A stretch of 23,469 nucleotides of DNA, from contig CAZJXF010000049.1 of NCBI GenBank assembly GCA_964549995.1, positions 1 through 23,469 of the forward strand, written 5' to 3'. The stretch is from Desulfatirhabdium sp964549995 (GTDB lineage: Bacteria; Desulfobacterota; Desulfobacteria; Desulfobacterales; Desulfatirhabdiaceae). The translations under genes were made by a program, and so were the position numbers. This document shows positions 1 through 7,632 of this stretch, piece by piece. The stretch's first letter is position 1. Each line of letters begins with the position of its first letter. Below the pieces are notes generated by a model. That model made no database searches and had not been told where the DNA came from. It worked only from the letters and a program-made list of their open reading frames with translations.

Positions 1-111
1 CCGGCTGCTTCAAACACGTTTCCGCTGCTTCGCAAAACACCACCCGCCCTCCTGATGGAAGCCCGGCATTGGAGGGAAAACGACAAAAGGCGACTTTTTG
101 CGAGCCCATCA
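1..111 (+). repeat. Hairpin MITE-like element, copy A (right part only, cut by window edge)
   Basis: This is the right 111 bases of the dispersed element seen complete at 4093-4404. It aligns base for base over the same length, with a handful of differences. It ends in the right terminal inverted repeat at 92-111, GACTTTTTGCGAGCCCATCA. The arm sequence belongs to the same subfamily as copy B. The left end lies outside the window, so its target duplication cannot be checked. It sits about 80 bases past the stop of the penicillin-binding protein gene. Bases 112-194 hold nothing I recognise, and no clear terminator for that gene. Confidence 0.85.
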
Positions 112-194
112 TGAATAGGCTACCTTACGAAAACGCAAAAGCGTCGTCAATGAGTGGATGCAACGGCATGATCGAATCGCTCCCATTCCGTCCA

Positions 195-2612
195 TCAAAT
201 GTCCGACTTGAACAAATCCTCCGGCTGACTCGGGCGCTGGGTGTCGGAGGATGGCGGTTCAGGCGGAGTTTCCAGAATCTGTGGAACCGTTCCTTCCTTG
301 AAGCATTCGAAGATGACATGGGTCGAGTGGGGGCCGGCCAGAAGTCCGGTATCCGCATCGATGCGAGCGAAGACAATGCCTTCTGGAATGGGAAACGCGG
401 CTGACGGGAATTTCGCCAGAGCCTGCTTCATGAATGCCATCCAGATCGGAAGCGCTGCGGAGGCACCCGTCTCTCCTCTTCCCAGGGATGCCATGTCGTC
501 GAAACCTACCCATACCCCGGTGACCAGTTGAGGGGAAAAACCGACAAACCAGGCATCGTGCAGGTTGCTGGTGGTTCCGGTTTTTCCGGCGATCGGGCGG
601 TTGAGCGCCAGAAGCCGTTTGGCCGTTCCGTTCTTGACGACGCCCTCCAGCAGGCTGGTCATGATGTAGGCCGTTCGGGGATCAAGAACAGACTTTTTCT
701 CCGGTTCCATGGTTTCGAGTACCTTGCCGTTCTTGTCCTCGATCCGGGTGATGAACAGCGGTTGAATGAGATCCCCCTGGTTTGCGAAAACGGAAAAGGC
801 GGTTGTGATCTCCATCGGTGAGACGACGGAGGAACCGAGGGCGATGGACAGGTTCTTGTCGATCGGAGACTGAATGCCGAGCCGCCTGGCGTATTCCACA
901 ACCGTATCGACACCGATATCCTGAAGGATCTTGACCGTTACGACATTCAGGGACTTTTCGAGCGCCGTTCGCAGCAAAACGCGGCCATGATACTGACGGT
1001 CGTAGTTTTTGGGATTCCATACCGGATCCGATTCGCCGTCCTGAAAGCTGATGGGGGTATCCATCATGAAGGTTGCAGGCGTGTACCCCTTGTCGATGGC
1101 AGCCGCATAAACGATGGGTTTGAAGGCGGATCCCGGTTGCCGTTTGGCCTGAATCGCTCGGTTGAACTGGCTTTCGTTGAAATCCTTTCCGCCGATCATG
1201 ACCCGGACGTTTCCGGTTCCGGTTTCCAGGCAGACGATTGCCGATTGAACGGCCGGCGTCTGCTCGAGGGCGAACCGCAGAGGGTCCTTCGCTCCAGAGG
1301 AAGGCTCGAGAATTCGAACCAGGATGACATCGCCCGTTTTGAGCGCATCCGAGACCTTTCGAATCGTTCCTCCCTGCGCTTCGGGATTGGGTTTTCTGGC
1401 CCATTTCATGTCCGAGAGGGCCAGGACGCCGCTACGGTTTCCCAAACGAATGACGGCCCGCTGTTGGCTGTCCTGAATGTCCACAACAACACCGGTCAGA
1501 ATAGCTCCGGGCCGAATCTGGGATTCGGGCGTCTTTTCCTGAAGCACTTTACAGAAGGTTTCGATTTCAGATGGTTCCAGATGCTTGATCGGTCCCCTGT
1601 ATCCCTGACGTTTGTCCAGATCCCGAAGTCCTGCCTGCATGGCATCGTAAGCCTGCTGATGCATGGGAACGCTGGCCGCCGTGTATATCTTGAATCCATT
1701 GGTCAGAAGAGCCTCCGCTCCGTATTTGCTTTCCAGATACCGCCGAACATGTTCGGCATAATAGGAAACGTGATCCGGAACGTTCTTTCGGATCGGCTGC
1801 AGCTTCAGAGGGGCCGCCATAGCCTCTTTGGCTTCGGTTTCGGAAATGTATCCTTCTACCACCATGCGGTTGAGTACGTAGATCTGTCGTTGCTTGGCTT
1901 TTTCCGGGTACCGAATGGGAGAATACCGTGTCGGCGCCTGCGGAAGGCCTGCCAAGACGGCCATTTCGGCCAAGGTCAATTCCCGGGCGGTCTTTCCGAA
2001 ATAGACTTCGGCGGCCGACTCCACGCCGTAGGCTCCCTGGCCGAGGTAGATCTGATTCAGGTAGAGATAGAGAATCTCCTCTTTCGTAAAAGCCTTGTCG
2101 ATCCGGTAGGCAAGAATCGCCTCCTTGAATTTGCGCATGAAGGACTTTTCGGGGGTCAATAGGAAGGATTTTGTCACCTGTTGGGTGATCGTACTTCCTC
2201 CCTGAACGATGCCTCCCGCCTCGATATTCTTGAATACGGCCCGAAGAATACCCAGTAAATCGATTCCCGGGTGGGAATAGAATCGAGAATCTTCCGCTGC
2301 GATGAATGCCTGTTTCAGTTTTTCCGGAATGGCCTCGATCGGGAGCACCCGTCTTCTTTCCCGAAAGAATTCGGCCATGACTTGGCCGTCTTCGGTATAG
2401 ACTTCGGTGATCCCAGGCGGATTGTAGTCGGCAAGCGTCTTGATCTGAGGCAGATCTTCGTTCACGTAGTAATAAAAGACAATGAGCGAGGGGATTGCGA
2501 TGGCCATTCCGATGAAGGCCAACCGCACCGCCCATTTGGCGATGACGGAAAAGGAAGACGGTGATGGGGTTTTTGCGCGCTGTTTCAGAATATCGGAACA
2601 TTTTTTCGTCAC
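195..2612 (-). CDS. mrcA: Class A penicillin-binding protein (bifunctional transglycosylase/transpeptidase, PBP1A type)
   Basis: It polymerises lipid II into glycan strands and cross-links the peptides, on the outer face of the inner membrane. From the GTG at 2612 the protein has 805 residues, normal for PBP1A. A membrane anchor lies at about 26-50. The GT51 glycosyltransferase domain has the catalytic Glu107 in EDSRFYSHPGID. A PBP OB-like domain lies at about 368-440. The transpeptidase motifs are S495-x-x-K498 (GSAFKP), S554-L-N and K677-T-G-T. I chose the GTG because GAGGAG sits 9 bases before it. The frame stays open upstream to an ATG at 2711, but that stretch lacks a ribosome site and contains the promoter. 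The C-terminal tail (PPEPPSSDTQRP) is proline-rich and low in complexity. Function is certain; the exact start is likely. Confidence 0.95.
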   Translation of the reverse strand: MTKKCSDILKQRAKTPSPSSFSVIAKWAVRLAFIGMAIAIPSLIVFYYYVNEDLPQIKTLADYNPPGITEVYTEDGQVMAEFFRERRRVLPIEAIPEKLKQAFIAAEDSRFYSHPGIDLLGILRAVFKNIEAGGIVQGGSTITQQVTKSFLLTPEKSFMRKFKEAILAYRIDKAFTKEEILYLYLNQIYLGQGAYGVESAAEVYFGKTARELTLAEMAVLAGLPQAPTRYSPIRYPEKAKQRQIYVLNRMVVEGYISETEAKEAMAAPLKLQPIRKNVPDHVSYYAEHVRRYLESKYGAEALLTNGFKIYTAASVPMHQQAYDAMQAGLRDLDKRQGYRGPIKHLEPSEIETFCKVLQEKTPESQIRPGAILTGVVVDIQDSQQRAVIRLGNRSGVLALSDMKWARKPNPEAQGGTIRKVSDALKTGDVILVRILEPSSGAKDPLRFALEQTPAVQSAIVCLETGTGNVRVMIGGKDFNESQFNRAIQAKRQPGSAFKPIVYAAAIDKGYTPATFMMDTPISFQDGESDPVWNPKNYDRQYHGRVLLRTALEKSLNVVTVKILQDIGVDTVVEYARRLGIQSPIDKNLSIALGSSVVSPMEITTAFSVFANQGDLIQPLFITRIEDKNGKVLETMEPEKKSVLDPRTAYIMTSLLEGVVKNGTAKRLLALNRPIAGKTGTTSNLHDAWFVGFSPQLVTGVWVGFDDMASLGRGETGASAALPIWMAFMKQALAKFPSAAFPIPEGIVFARIDADTGLLAGPHSTHVIFECFKEGTVPQILETPPEPPSSDTQRPSQPEDLFKSDI

Positions 2613-2668
2613 GATTTCCCGCTCCTCGATCGAAGATTGCAATAGACAACGATGTGGCTGGAAAAGGA

Positions 2669-2697
2669 TTGACATTATAGGAAGGTATGATAAAAAT
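2669..2697 (+). promoter_or_regulatory. Predicted promoter of hisI-hisG
   Basis: A consensus TTGACA (2669-2674) is followed after 16-17 bases by TAAAAAT (2691-2697), a 4 of 6 match to the -10 consensus. Transcription would start near 2704, just before a hairpin at 2710-2729. The -35 box shares a base with the -10 of the opposing promoter. Confidence 0.5.
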
Positions 2698-2701
2698 ACA
2701 A
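2674..2701 (-). promoter_or_regulatory. Predicted promoter of the penicillin-binding protein gene
   Basis: Read on the minus strand, a perfect TATAAT -10 box (2674-2679) is preceded after 16 bases by TTGTAT (2696-2701), a weak -35. Transcription would begin near 2668, leaving a leader of about 55 bases before the GTG start. It overlaps the divergent hisI promoter almost completely, so the two probably compete for polymerase. Confidence 0.55.
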
Positions 2702-2709
2702 GGTTTTTC

Positions 2710-2740
2710 AAGGCCTCTTTCGAGGCCTTTTTCTGTTTTC
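2710..2740 (+). terminator. Hairpin with T-rich tail in the hisI leader (attenuator-like)
   Basis: An 8-bp perfect stem (AAGGCCTC at 2710-2717, GAGGCCTT at 2722-2729) with a TTTC loop runs into TTTCTGTTTTC on the plus strand. It has the shape of an intrinsic terminator but lies between the predicted hisI promoter and its start codon. No plus-strand gene upstream needs terminating. It could attenuate hisIG or insulate against stray transcription. I see no leader peptide with histidine codons. Confidence 0.5.
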
Positions 2741-2758
2741 TTTAGATGGGAGAAACCG

Positions 2759-3136
2759 ATGGTGTCTTTGGATTTTTCGAAGCTTGGGGGTCTTGTTCCG
2801 GTCGTCACGCAGGATGCGGAAACGAATGAGGTGTTGATGGTGGCTTTCATGAACGAGGAGGCTTGGTTGCATACCTTGAAAACCGGGAAGGCGACCTATT
2901 ACAGCCGCAGCCGTCAATGCCTCTGGATCAAGGGAGAGACGTCCGGCAACGTTCAATGGGTCAGGGAAATCCGGATCGATTGCGATAACGACACCGTTCT
3001 GTTGAAGGTGGAACAGGTGGGCGGAGCCGCCTGTCATACAGGGCATCGCTCCTGTTTTTACCGTCGAATGGCGAAAGATGGATTGGAAACGGTTGGAAGC
3101 CCGGTGTTCAATCCCAAGGAGGTATATCGTTCATGA
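2759..3136 (+). CDS. hisI: Phosphoribosyl-AMP cyclohydrolase
   Basis: It hydrolyses the adenine ring of phosphoribosyl-AMP, the third step of histidine synthesis, in the cytoplasm. The protein has 125 residues, the length of the stand-alone enzyme; there is no fused HisE pyrophosphohydrolase domain. Diagnostic stretches are YYSRSRQCLW, the metal-binding DCDND, and GGAACHTGHRSCFYR near the C-terminus with its conserved cysteines. The ATG at 2759 is preceded by GGGAG and gives the typical MVSLDFSKLGG start. The frame is open further upstream, but that part covers the promoter and leader hairpin. It overlaps hisG by 4 bases (ATGA), so the two are translationally coupled. No other his genes are in the window. 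Confidence 0.95.
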   Translation: MVSLDFSKLGGLVPVVTQDAETNEVLMVAFMNEEAWLHTLKTGKATYYSRSRQCLWIKGETSGNVQWVREIRIDCDNDTVLLKVEQVGGAACHTGHRSCFYRRMAKDGLETVGSPVFNPKEVYRS

Positions 3137-4008
3137 ATCCGATTTTGAAATTGGGCATTCCCAAGGGAAGTCTCCAGAACGCGACCGTCGAACTGTTTCG
3201 ACGTTCCGGTTGGAAAATCGATATTAACGGCAGAAGCTATTTCCCGGAAATCAATGACGAAGAAATCGAATGTTCCATCTGTCGGGCGCAGGAAATGAGC
3301 CGCTATGTGGAAACCGGCGCACTCGATGCCGGGCTGACCGGGAAGGACTGGATCGCAGAAAACCACAGCGATGTACATGTCGTCTGTGATCTCGTCTATT
3401 CCAAGGTCAGTGCCCGTCCTGCCCGATGGGTGCTTGCGGTTCCTTTCGATTCACCGGCCAAACGCATTGAAGACTGTGCCGGGATGAAAATTGCGACGGA
3501 ATTGGTGCAATTCACGAAGGATTATTTTGCAGAACGCAATATTCCCGTGGAAGTGGAGTTTTCCTGGGGAGCAACGGAAGCCAAGGTCGTTTCCGGGCTC
3601 GCGGATGCCATCGTCGAGGTCACCGAAACCGGCAGTACCATCAAGGCGCACGGGCTGCGGATTATTCACGAGCTGATGCAGACCAACACCCAACTCATCG
3701 CCAACCACAAGGCATGGGCCGATCCCAGGAAGCGGGAAAAGATCGAGCAGATCGCTTTGTTGCTGAAGGGCGCTCTTCGCGGGGAAAAACTGGTCGGCCT
3801 CAAGATGAATGTTCCCGAACACTGCCTGGAAAAGGTAGTGGGGCTTCTACCCAGTCTGAATGCGCCGACCGTCGCCCCCTTGTATCAGACGAACTGGTTT
3901 TCCGTGGAAACCGTGGTGCAAAACGGTGTAGTGCGGGAGCTCATTCCCAAGCTCATGAAAAACGGGGCCGAAGGCATCATTGAATATGCACTGAACAAGG
4001 TGATTTGA
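3133..4008 (+). CDS. hisG: ATP phosphoribosyltransferase, long form (HisG-L)
   Basis: It condenses ATP with PRPP in the first, feedback-controlled step of histidine synthesis. At 291 residues it is the long form, which carries its own C-terminal ACT-like regulatory domain (about 215-291) and does not need HisZ. The PRPP-binding segment is EVTETGSTIK at about 162-171; the start LKLGIPKGSLQ is typical of the family. A strong AAGGAGG lies 10 bases before the ATG, which overlaps the hisI stop. Histidine feedback through the C-terminal domain is expected from the family, not shown here. The 84 bases between its stop and repeat copy B contain no convincing terminator. Confidence 0.96.
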   Translation: MNPILKLGIPKGSLQNATVELFRRSGWKIDINGRSYFPEINDEEIECSICRAQEMSRYVETGALDAGLTGKDWIAENHSDVHVVCDLVYSKVSARPARWVLAVPFDSPAKRIEDCAGMKIATELVQFTKDYFAERNIPVEVEFSWGATEAKVVSGLADAIVEVTETGSTIKAHGLRIIHELMQTNTQLIANHKAWADPRKREKIEQIALLLKGALRGEKLVGLKMNVPEHCLEKVVGLLPSLNAPTVAPLYQTNWFSVETVVQNGVVRELIPKLMKNGAEGIIEYALNKVI

Positions 4009-4092
4009 GAAGAAAGCGATCCTCTCTTCCGGAAGGGCGGTCACATCGGGTTGCCCTTACAACATCAAAACGTTTCCATCCGTCCCTGATCA

Positions 4093-4404
4093 TGATGGAC
4101 TCGCAAAAAGTCAGATACTCTTGTTTAACCCGCAGGAGAGCGGGTGCATTTTGCTTGCGCAGCGGAAAAACTCAGCAGCCCGATCTCGTAGGATCGGGCG
4201 GATGGCCAAGATGGAAACGAAGGTTTTCTGAAAGGCAACATCCGGATTTTCAATCCAAAACAGATGAAGCGCGTCCGCCCGATCCAACGATCTCCGGCTG
4301 CTTCAAACACGTTTCCGCTGCTTCGCAAAACACCACCCGCCCTCCTGCTGGAAGCCCGGCATTGGAGGGAAATCGGTAAGAGGCGACTTTTTGCGAGGCC
4401 ATCA
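4093..4404 (+). repeat. Hairpin MITE-like element, copy B (complete, 312 bp)
   Basis: The termini are inverted repeats: TGATGGACTCGCAAAAAGTC at 4093-4112, and at 4385-4404 its complement with one mismatch in 20. The element is flanked by the direct repeat ATCA (4089-4092 and 4405-4408). Inside, 4132-4168 pairs with 4312-4348 over roughly 30 of 37 positions. An inner 12-bp perfect stem is GGATCGGGCGGA (4191-4202) with TCCGCCCGATCC (4274-4285), enclosing a loop of about 70 bases. No transposase is encoded. It fills the gap between hisG and the Hsp70-like gene; the right target duplication contains that gene's stop codon. Its arms match copy A and, inverted, the short copy at 7637-7754. Confidence 0.88.
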
Positions 4405-4405
4405 A

Positions 4406-6220
4406 TCATGTGCGGCTCGAGGGTACATTGGGCTGTTCCCGCACGTTGAATTCCAGTTTCCATTTTCGATCGTTCGTTTGGGACATGCACCAGACCTCGA
4501 GGGTCCCGATCTCGGTGGCCCGGGTTTCGAGACTGACCGGGATTCGATCCCCTGCCTCTCCTTCCAGTGTCGTTTCCATCGTTGCGACGGGCTCGATATC
4601 TCCTTCCCAGGATTCCACCATTTCACCCGGCTGATCTTCTTTTCGAGTATTGGAGGCCATAAGATCAAAGCTGGCTGTTTCGCCGACCAGAAGGGCGAAA
4701 GAACGGTCGGGTATGGGTTGAGATGTCCCTTCCTCCATGCCAAAGCCTGCAATGCACAAGGCCTTGACAGGAGCCGGCATACCGGGAACGGCAGGCATCG
4801 AAGCAGCGACACCGATATAATAGGTTTTGTTTAAGCCGCTTCGGATGCGAATCCCGCCTACCTTGCGGGAAAGACCGTAATAGGCCGCGCCTCGGGCAAC
4901 CGATCGGTCGAAATCGGCTGCAGGAAGCTCCTTCAGGGAGGCTCCGCCATTCCAGGATTGAAGCAGTTCGAGCAGCCGGTTGCGCAGTACCGGTGACTTC
5001 ATGACGCCGCCGTTGAAGAGGATGGCTGTTGGAATCAGTGGCTCTTCGTGGGAATTTCGGCGGAGGAATTCGGCCAGGTGATGGGTGATAGCCGGATCGG
5101 CTTCGTAGGAAATACCGATTTCCTGAAGTCCGACGGTTTTAGAGGTCTGAACGGAAGCCGTCGGTTCGCAGAGCGGAAAAAAGCCATCGAGGAGGATGCG
5201 GTTCACTTCCTCGGCCGTCAGCTCCGTCGATATGCTCTGGGCGATGAGTCCTTTACCTTTTCCGAGAATGGAAATTCGATAGCTATCGGGAGCGTCGGCT
5301 GCAAGCAACCGTTCTTTTCCTTTTCGACACGCCTGGATCAGCGCCCGCATCTGCATGGGATCGAGTCGGATGTTTTTGGCAGCCAGTTTTCCTTGAATGG
5401 CATAGGCCAGGGTCATGTCCATGTTGTCGCCCCCGACCATCAGGTGGTTGCCCACTGCAATGCGTTCGAGCGTGAGATTGCCTCGCTCTTCGCCGACCCG
5501 AATGAGACTGAAATCGGTCGTTCCGCCTCCGATGTCACAGACGAGAATCAGGTCCTGCGGTTTGAGATAGCTTCGCCATGTGTCCTGTGCATCCGATATC
5601 CATGCGTAGAGTGCGGCCTGGGGTTCTTCGAGGAGAGTCACCCGATGCAACCCGACCATTTCCGCCGCCTTGACGGTAAGGTCTCGGGCCAGGGCATCGA
5701 ATGAAGCTGGAACCGTCAGAAAAATTTCCTGATCTTCCAGACGCTCGGAACCGGGGCCTGACCTCCCCTCCTTGTCTGCCCGGCCATGGTTCCAGGTTCG
5801 GGCAAGGTGCTGGAGAATGGCGGCGGAAGCCTCGACTGGAGAGCGTTTCATCTCGGAATGGCTTCCCTGCCAGGGAAGAATCGGGGCATGACGATCCACC
5901 ATCGGATGACAGAGCCAGGATTTGGCCGAGGAAATCAAGCGATGGGGGATTTCGGCCCCTCTTTCCCGGGCGAATTCACCGATGACCATCCGATCCTGGG
6001 TCTCCCAGGGGACCTTAATGGCCTCATCCGGCACTTCGCTTGGGTCTGGAATAAGGAGAAAGCTTGGCAAGATGTCGATTCGTTCGATAGTGCCGGGGCC
6101 GGTCAGCTGGGGTACGGCGAAGGTTTCGATCCGCCCATCGGGTTGGTTCTCGCAAAAGGCCAGGACCGTGTTGGTGGTTCCCAAATCGATGCCGACAATC
6201 CAGGAAGTTTCGTTGCTCAT
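4406..6220 (-). CDS. Hsp70-like ATPase with divergent C-terminal region
   Basis: The N-terminal half is a clear Hsp70/actin-fold ATPase: phosphate loop GIDLGTTNT at 10-18, LLEEPQAALYAW at about 196-207, second phosphate loop DIGGGTTDF at 229-237, and the adenosine motif NGGVMKSP at 403-410. The 604-residue protein lacks a normal DnaK substrate-binding domain and lid; what follows about residue 440 is a short, probably beta-rich region. It is therefore not the housekeeping DnaK. I chose the ATG at 6220 because GGAG precedes it; an ATG at 6232 overlaps the upstream stop (TGATG) but lacks a ribosome site. It is coupled to the DUF2760-type gene. Clients and co-chaperones are unknown. The stop codon lies in the target duplication of repeat copy B. 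Confidence 0.85.
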   Translation of the reverse strand: MSNETSWIVGIDLGTTNTVLAFCENQPDGRIETFAVPQLTGPGTIERIDILPSFLLIPDPSEVPDEAIKVPWETQDRMVIGEFARERGAEIPHRLISSAKSWLCHPMVDRHAPILPWQGSHSEMKRSPVEASAAILQHLARTWNHGRADKEGRSGPGSERLEDQEIFLTVPASFDALARDLTVKAAEMVGLHRVTLLEEPQAALYAWISDAQDTWRSYLKPQDLILVCDIGGGTTDFSLIRVGEERGNLTLERIAVGNHLMVGGDNMDMTLAYAIQGKLAAKNIRLDPMQMRALIQACRKGKERLLAADAPDSYRISILGKGKGLIAQSISTELTAEEVNRILLDGFFPLCEPTASVQTSKTVGLQEIGISYEADPAITHHLAEFLRRNSHEEPLIPTAILFNGGVMKSPVLRNRLLELLQSWNGGASLKELPAADFDRSVARGAAYYGLSRKVGGIRIRSGLNKTYYIGVAASMPAVPGMPAPVKALCIAGFGMEEGTSQPIPDRSFALLVGETASFDLMASNTRKEDQPGEMVESWEGDIEPVATMETTLEGEAGDRIPVSLETRATEIGTLEVWCMSQTNDRKWKLEFNVREQPNVPSSRT

Positions 6221-6231
6221 TACAGGCTCCA

Positions 6232-6996
6232 TCAGGTGATTTCCACTTCAGCGGGGACAAGAATATCGGGATTGGGACTTCCTGAAAGCTCAGGCAAAAC
6301 GACTTTCTTGACTTTCCAGCCCCTGTGGCGGACCACACCCGTAAACGGCGGATTGCCCCCGACCTGTCCCATCAGCTTGACGGCTGTGGCATCGAAGTCC
6401 GCCTGCAGTGTAATGGTTTCTCCTTCTTCCTGGCTGATCACCGGCTGAAGCGGAAGATATCGGTTGACGACCTTTCGGCAGTTTTCATGGATGTTGCGGA
6501 CAGCCGCACCGATTTGGGCATCCTCGTAGTCTTCGAGGTTTTCTTGGAGGAAGTCGAGGAGGCGTCCTTCCCGCTGGAGCAGGCCGATCAAATGCAGAAA
6601 GAGACGCTTGTCCACATGGGGGTCGCGCGCCTTCCCCGGTTTTTCCCCCCCATCTTCCGATGAAGAGACCGCTCTTGTCGTGTTACGATCGGATGAAGGC
6701 GGGCGCACTGCCCCTGCTGCGCGTTTCTGCACCGCACCATACAACCAAAGCGCCCACAGAATCGTGATGAGGGTGACTGCTGGAAGACCGTACCACCAGA
6801 TCCGTTTCTGAAAACCGAGAAACCAGATGGTGAATTGCTGCAGGGCCTGGCCTGCGGTGTCCTCCGGAATGGCCGTGGGTAGCTGTTTCCCGATCCAATA
6901 GGGTAGGCCGAACATCAGCAGGCCGAACAGCAGAAAAATGAAGATCCAGGAACCGATGACGGTTCCCTTGATGGGGATAATTGTCTTGGGTTTCAT
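6232..6996 (-). CDS. DUF2760-type membrane protein
   Basis: The protein has 254 residues. Two hydrophobic segments (about 11-32 and 67-88) are joined by a short loop. A Ser/Arg-rich linker follows, then a soluble C-terminal domain beginning near 132. The stretches LLQREGRLLDFLQENL and DAQIGAAVRNIHENCRK are what I recall as the hallmark of the DUF2760 family, often found beside unusual Hsp70 genes. I infer that it anchors or partners the Hsp70-like protein at the membrane; no biochemical function is known to me. GGAG lies 8 bases before the ATG. Its TGA overlaps the alternative ATG of the Hsp70 gene. Confidence 0.75.
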   Translation of the reverse strand: MKPKTIIPIKGTVIGSWIFIFLLFGLLMFGLPYWIGKQLPTAIPEDTAGQALQQFTIWFLGFQKRIWWYGLPAVTLITILWALWLYGAVQKRAAGAVRPPSSDRNTTRAVSSSEDGGEKPGKARDPHVDKRLFLHLIGLLQREGRLLDFLQENLEDYEDAQIGAAVRNIHENCRKVVNRYLPLQPVISQEEGETITLQADFDATAVKLMGQVGGNPPFTGVVRHRGWKVKKVVLPELSGSPNPDILVPAEVEIT

Positions 6997-7082
6997 GTGT
7001 TTTCTCCGGTATCAAACGAAACGTTGTTCGACATGGGGTGACAGGGATGGTTACCGTTTCACCGTTTCAGGCGTGCAAGCGT

Positions 7083-7111
7083 CTTTTAAGGAAAGCGGTG
7101 GCCGTTGTCAA
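7083..7111 (-). promoter_or_regulatory. Candidate promoter of the DUF2760-Hsp70 pair
   Basis: On the minus strand TTGACA (7106-7111) is followed after 17 bases by TAAAAG (7083-7088), a 4 of 6 match. The start site would be near 7076, leaving an 80-base leader. It is divergent from the tRNA promoter, about 30 bases away. Confidence 0.4.
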
Positions 7112-7139
7112 TCGGATCGAAAATTTCGCAGGCAAATGC

Positions 7140-7169
7140 TTGACAAGCATTTTTTTGTAATGGTATATA
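7140..7169 (+). promoter_or_regulatory. Promoter of tRNA-Val
   Basis: TTGACA (7140-7145) and TATATA (7164-7169) are separated by 18 bases, putting the start site about 8 bases before the mature tRNA 5' end at 7184. No discriminator or FIS-like sites were examined. Confidence 0.6.
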
Positions 7170-7183
7170 GAGCCAACAAATGA

Positions 7184-7258
7184 AGGCACGTAGCTCAGTG
7201 GGAGAGCACTACCCTGACACGGTAGGGGTCGTTGGTTCAAACCCAATCGTGCCTACCA
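7184..7258 (+). tRNA. tRNA-Val (anticodon GAC)
   Basis: The full cloverleaf can be drawn. Acceptor AGGCACG pairs with CGTGCCT; the D stem is GCTC/GAGC; the anticodon stem is CTACC/GGTAG around the loop CTGACAC, giving anticodon GAC; the variable loop is GGGTC; the T stem is GTTGG/CCAAT around TTCAAAC; the discriminator is A and CCA is encoded. The 75-base gene is monocistronic, with its own promoter and terminator. It reads GUC and GUU valine codons. Confidence 0.97.
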
Positions 7259-7268
7259 AGACGAAACG

Positions 7269-7308
7269 GCGGGTTATGAATGAATAGCATTCATAACCCG
7301 CTTTTTTT
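7269..7308 (+). terminator. Intrinsic terminator of tRNA-Val
   Basis: A perfect 14-bp stem (GCGGGTTATGAATG at 7269-7282, complement at 7288-7301) with a 5-base loop is followed by seven T residues. It ends 10 bases before repeat copy C1. Confidence 0.95.
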
Positions 7309-7318
7309 GTCCCATTCA

Positions 7319-7632
7319 TGATGGACTCGCAAAAAGTCCAAAAGTCTCATCCGAGTCGCATGGGGGGAGACACGCCTTTTTCGTTGCATCGGATAAACTC
7401 AGCCGCCCGAGCTCGTAAGGGCCGGGCATGTGGCCAGACTTCAACGATGGGTCATTGAAACGCAACATCTTGTTATTCAAACGGATATGACTTGAATGAG
7501 CATGCCCGGCCCAACGATCTCCGGCGGCTTCAAACAAGTATCCGATGCAACATCAAAAGGCGTATCTCCCCCCATGCTTAGGCCCGTCAAGAACCATAGC
7601 CGGGGATGAAGCGCCTTTTTGCGAGTCCATCA
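7319..7632 (+). repeat. Hairpin MITE-like element, copy C1 (complete, 314 bp)
   Basis: Terminal inverted repeats are at 7319-7338 and at the right end to 7632 (GCGAGTCCATCA). The flanks are the direct repeat TTCA (7315-7318 and 7633-7636). The outer arms 7359-7395 and 7539-7576 pair almost perfectly. The inner 12-bp stem is GGGCCGGGCATG (7419-7430) with CATGCCCGGCCC (7501-7512), around a 70-base loop. The arms share no obvious similarity with those of copy B, yet pair in the same layout; the termini, the ACTCAGC/CAACGATCTCCGGC segments and the loop are recognisably related. No transposase is encoded. With copy C2 it fills most of the 581-base gap between the tRNA and qmoC. Confidence 0.88.

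Noticed and set aside
4009..4092. Terminator for hisIG
   Set aside because: Only a short CTTCCGGAAG palindrome and weak GGGC/GCCC pairing are present, without a T tract.
4406..6220. Housekeeping dnaK
   Set aside because: The C-terminal region lacks the canonical substrate-binding domain and lid, and grpE and dnaJ are absent nearby.
7316..7537. A 73-residue open frame (starting MFEAAGDRW) on the minus strand of copy C1, with related frames at 4125-4490 and 22953-23456
   Set aside because: The frames lie in the hairpin repeats. Differences between copies change amino acids freely, the frames have different ends, and no ribosome site is seen. They are by-products of the repeat.
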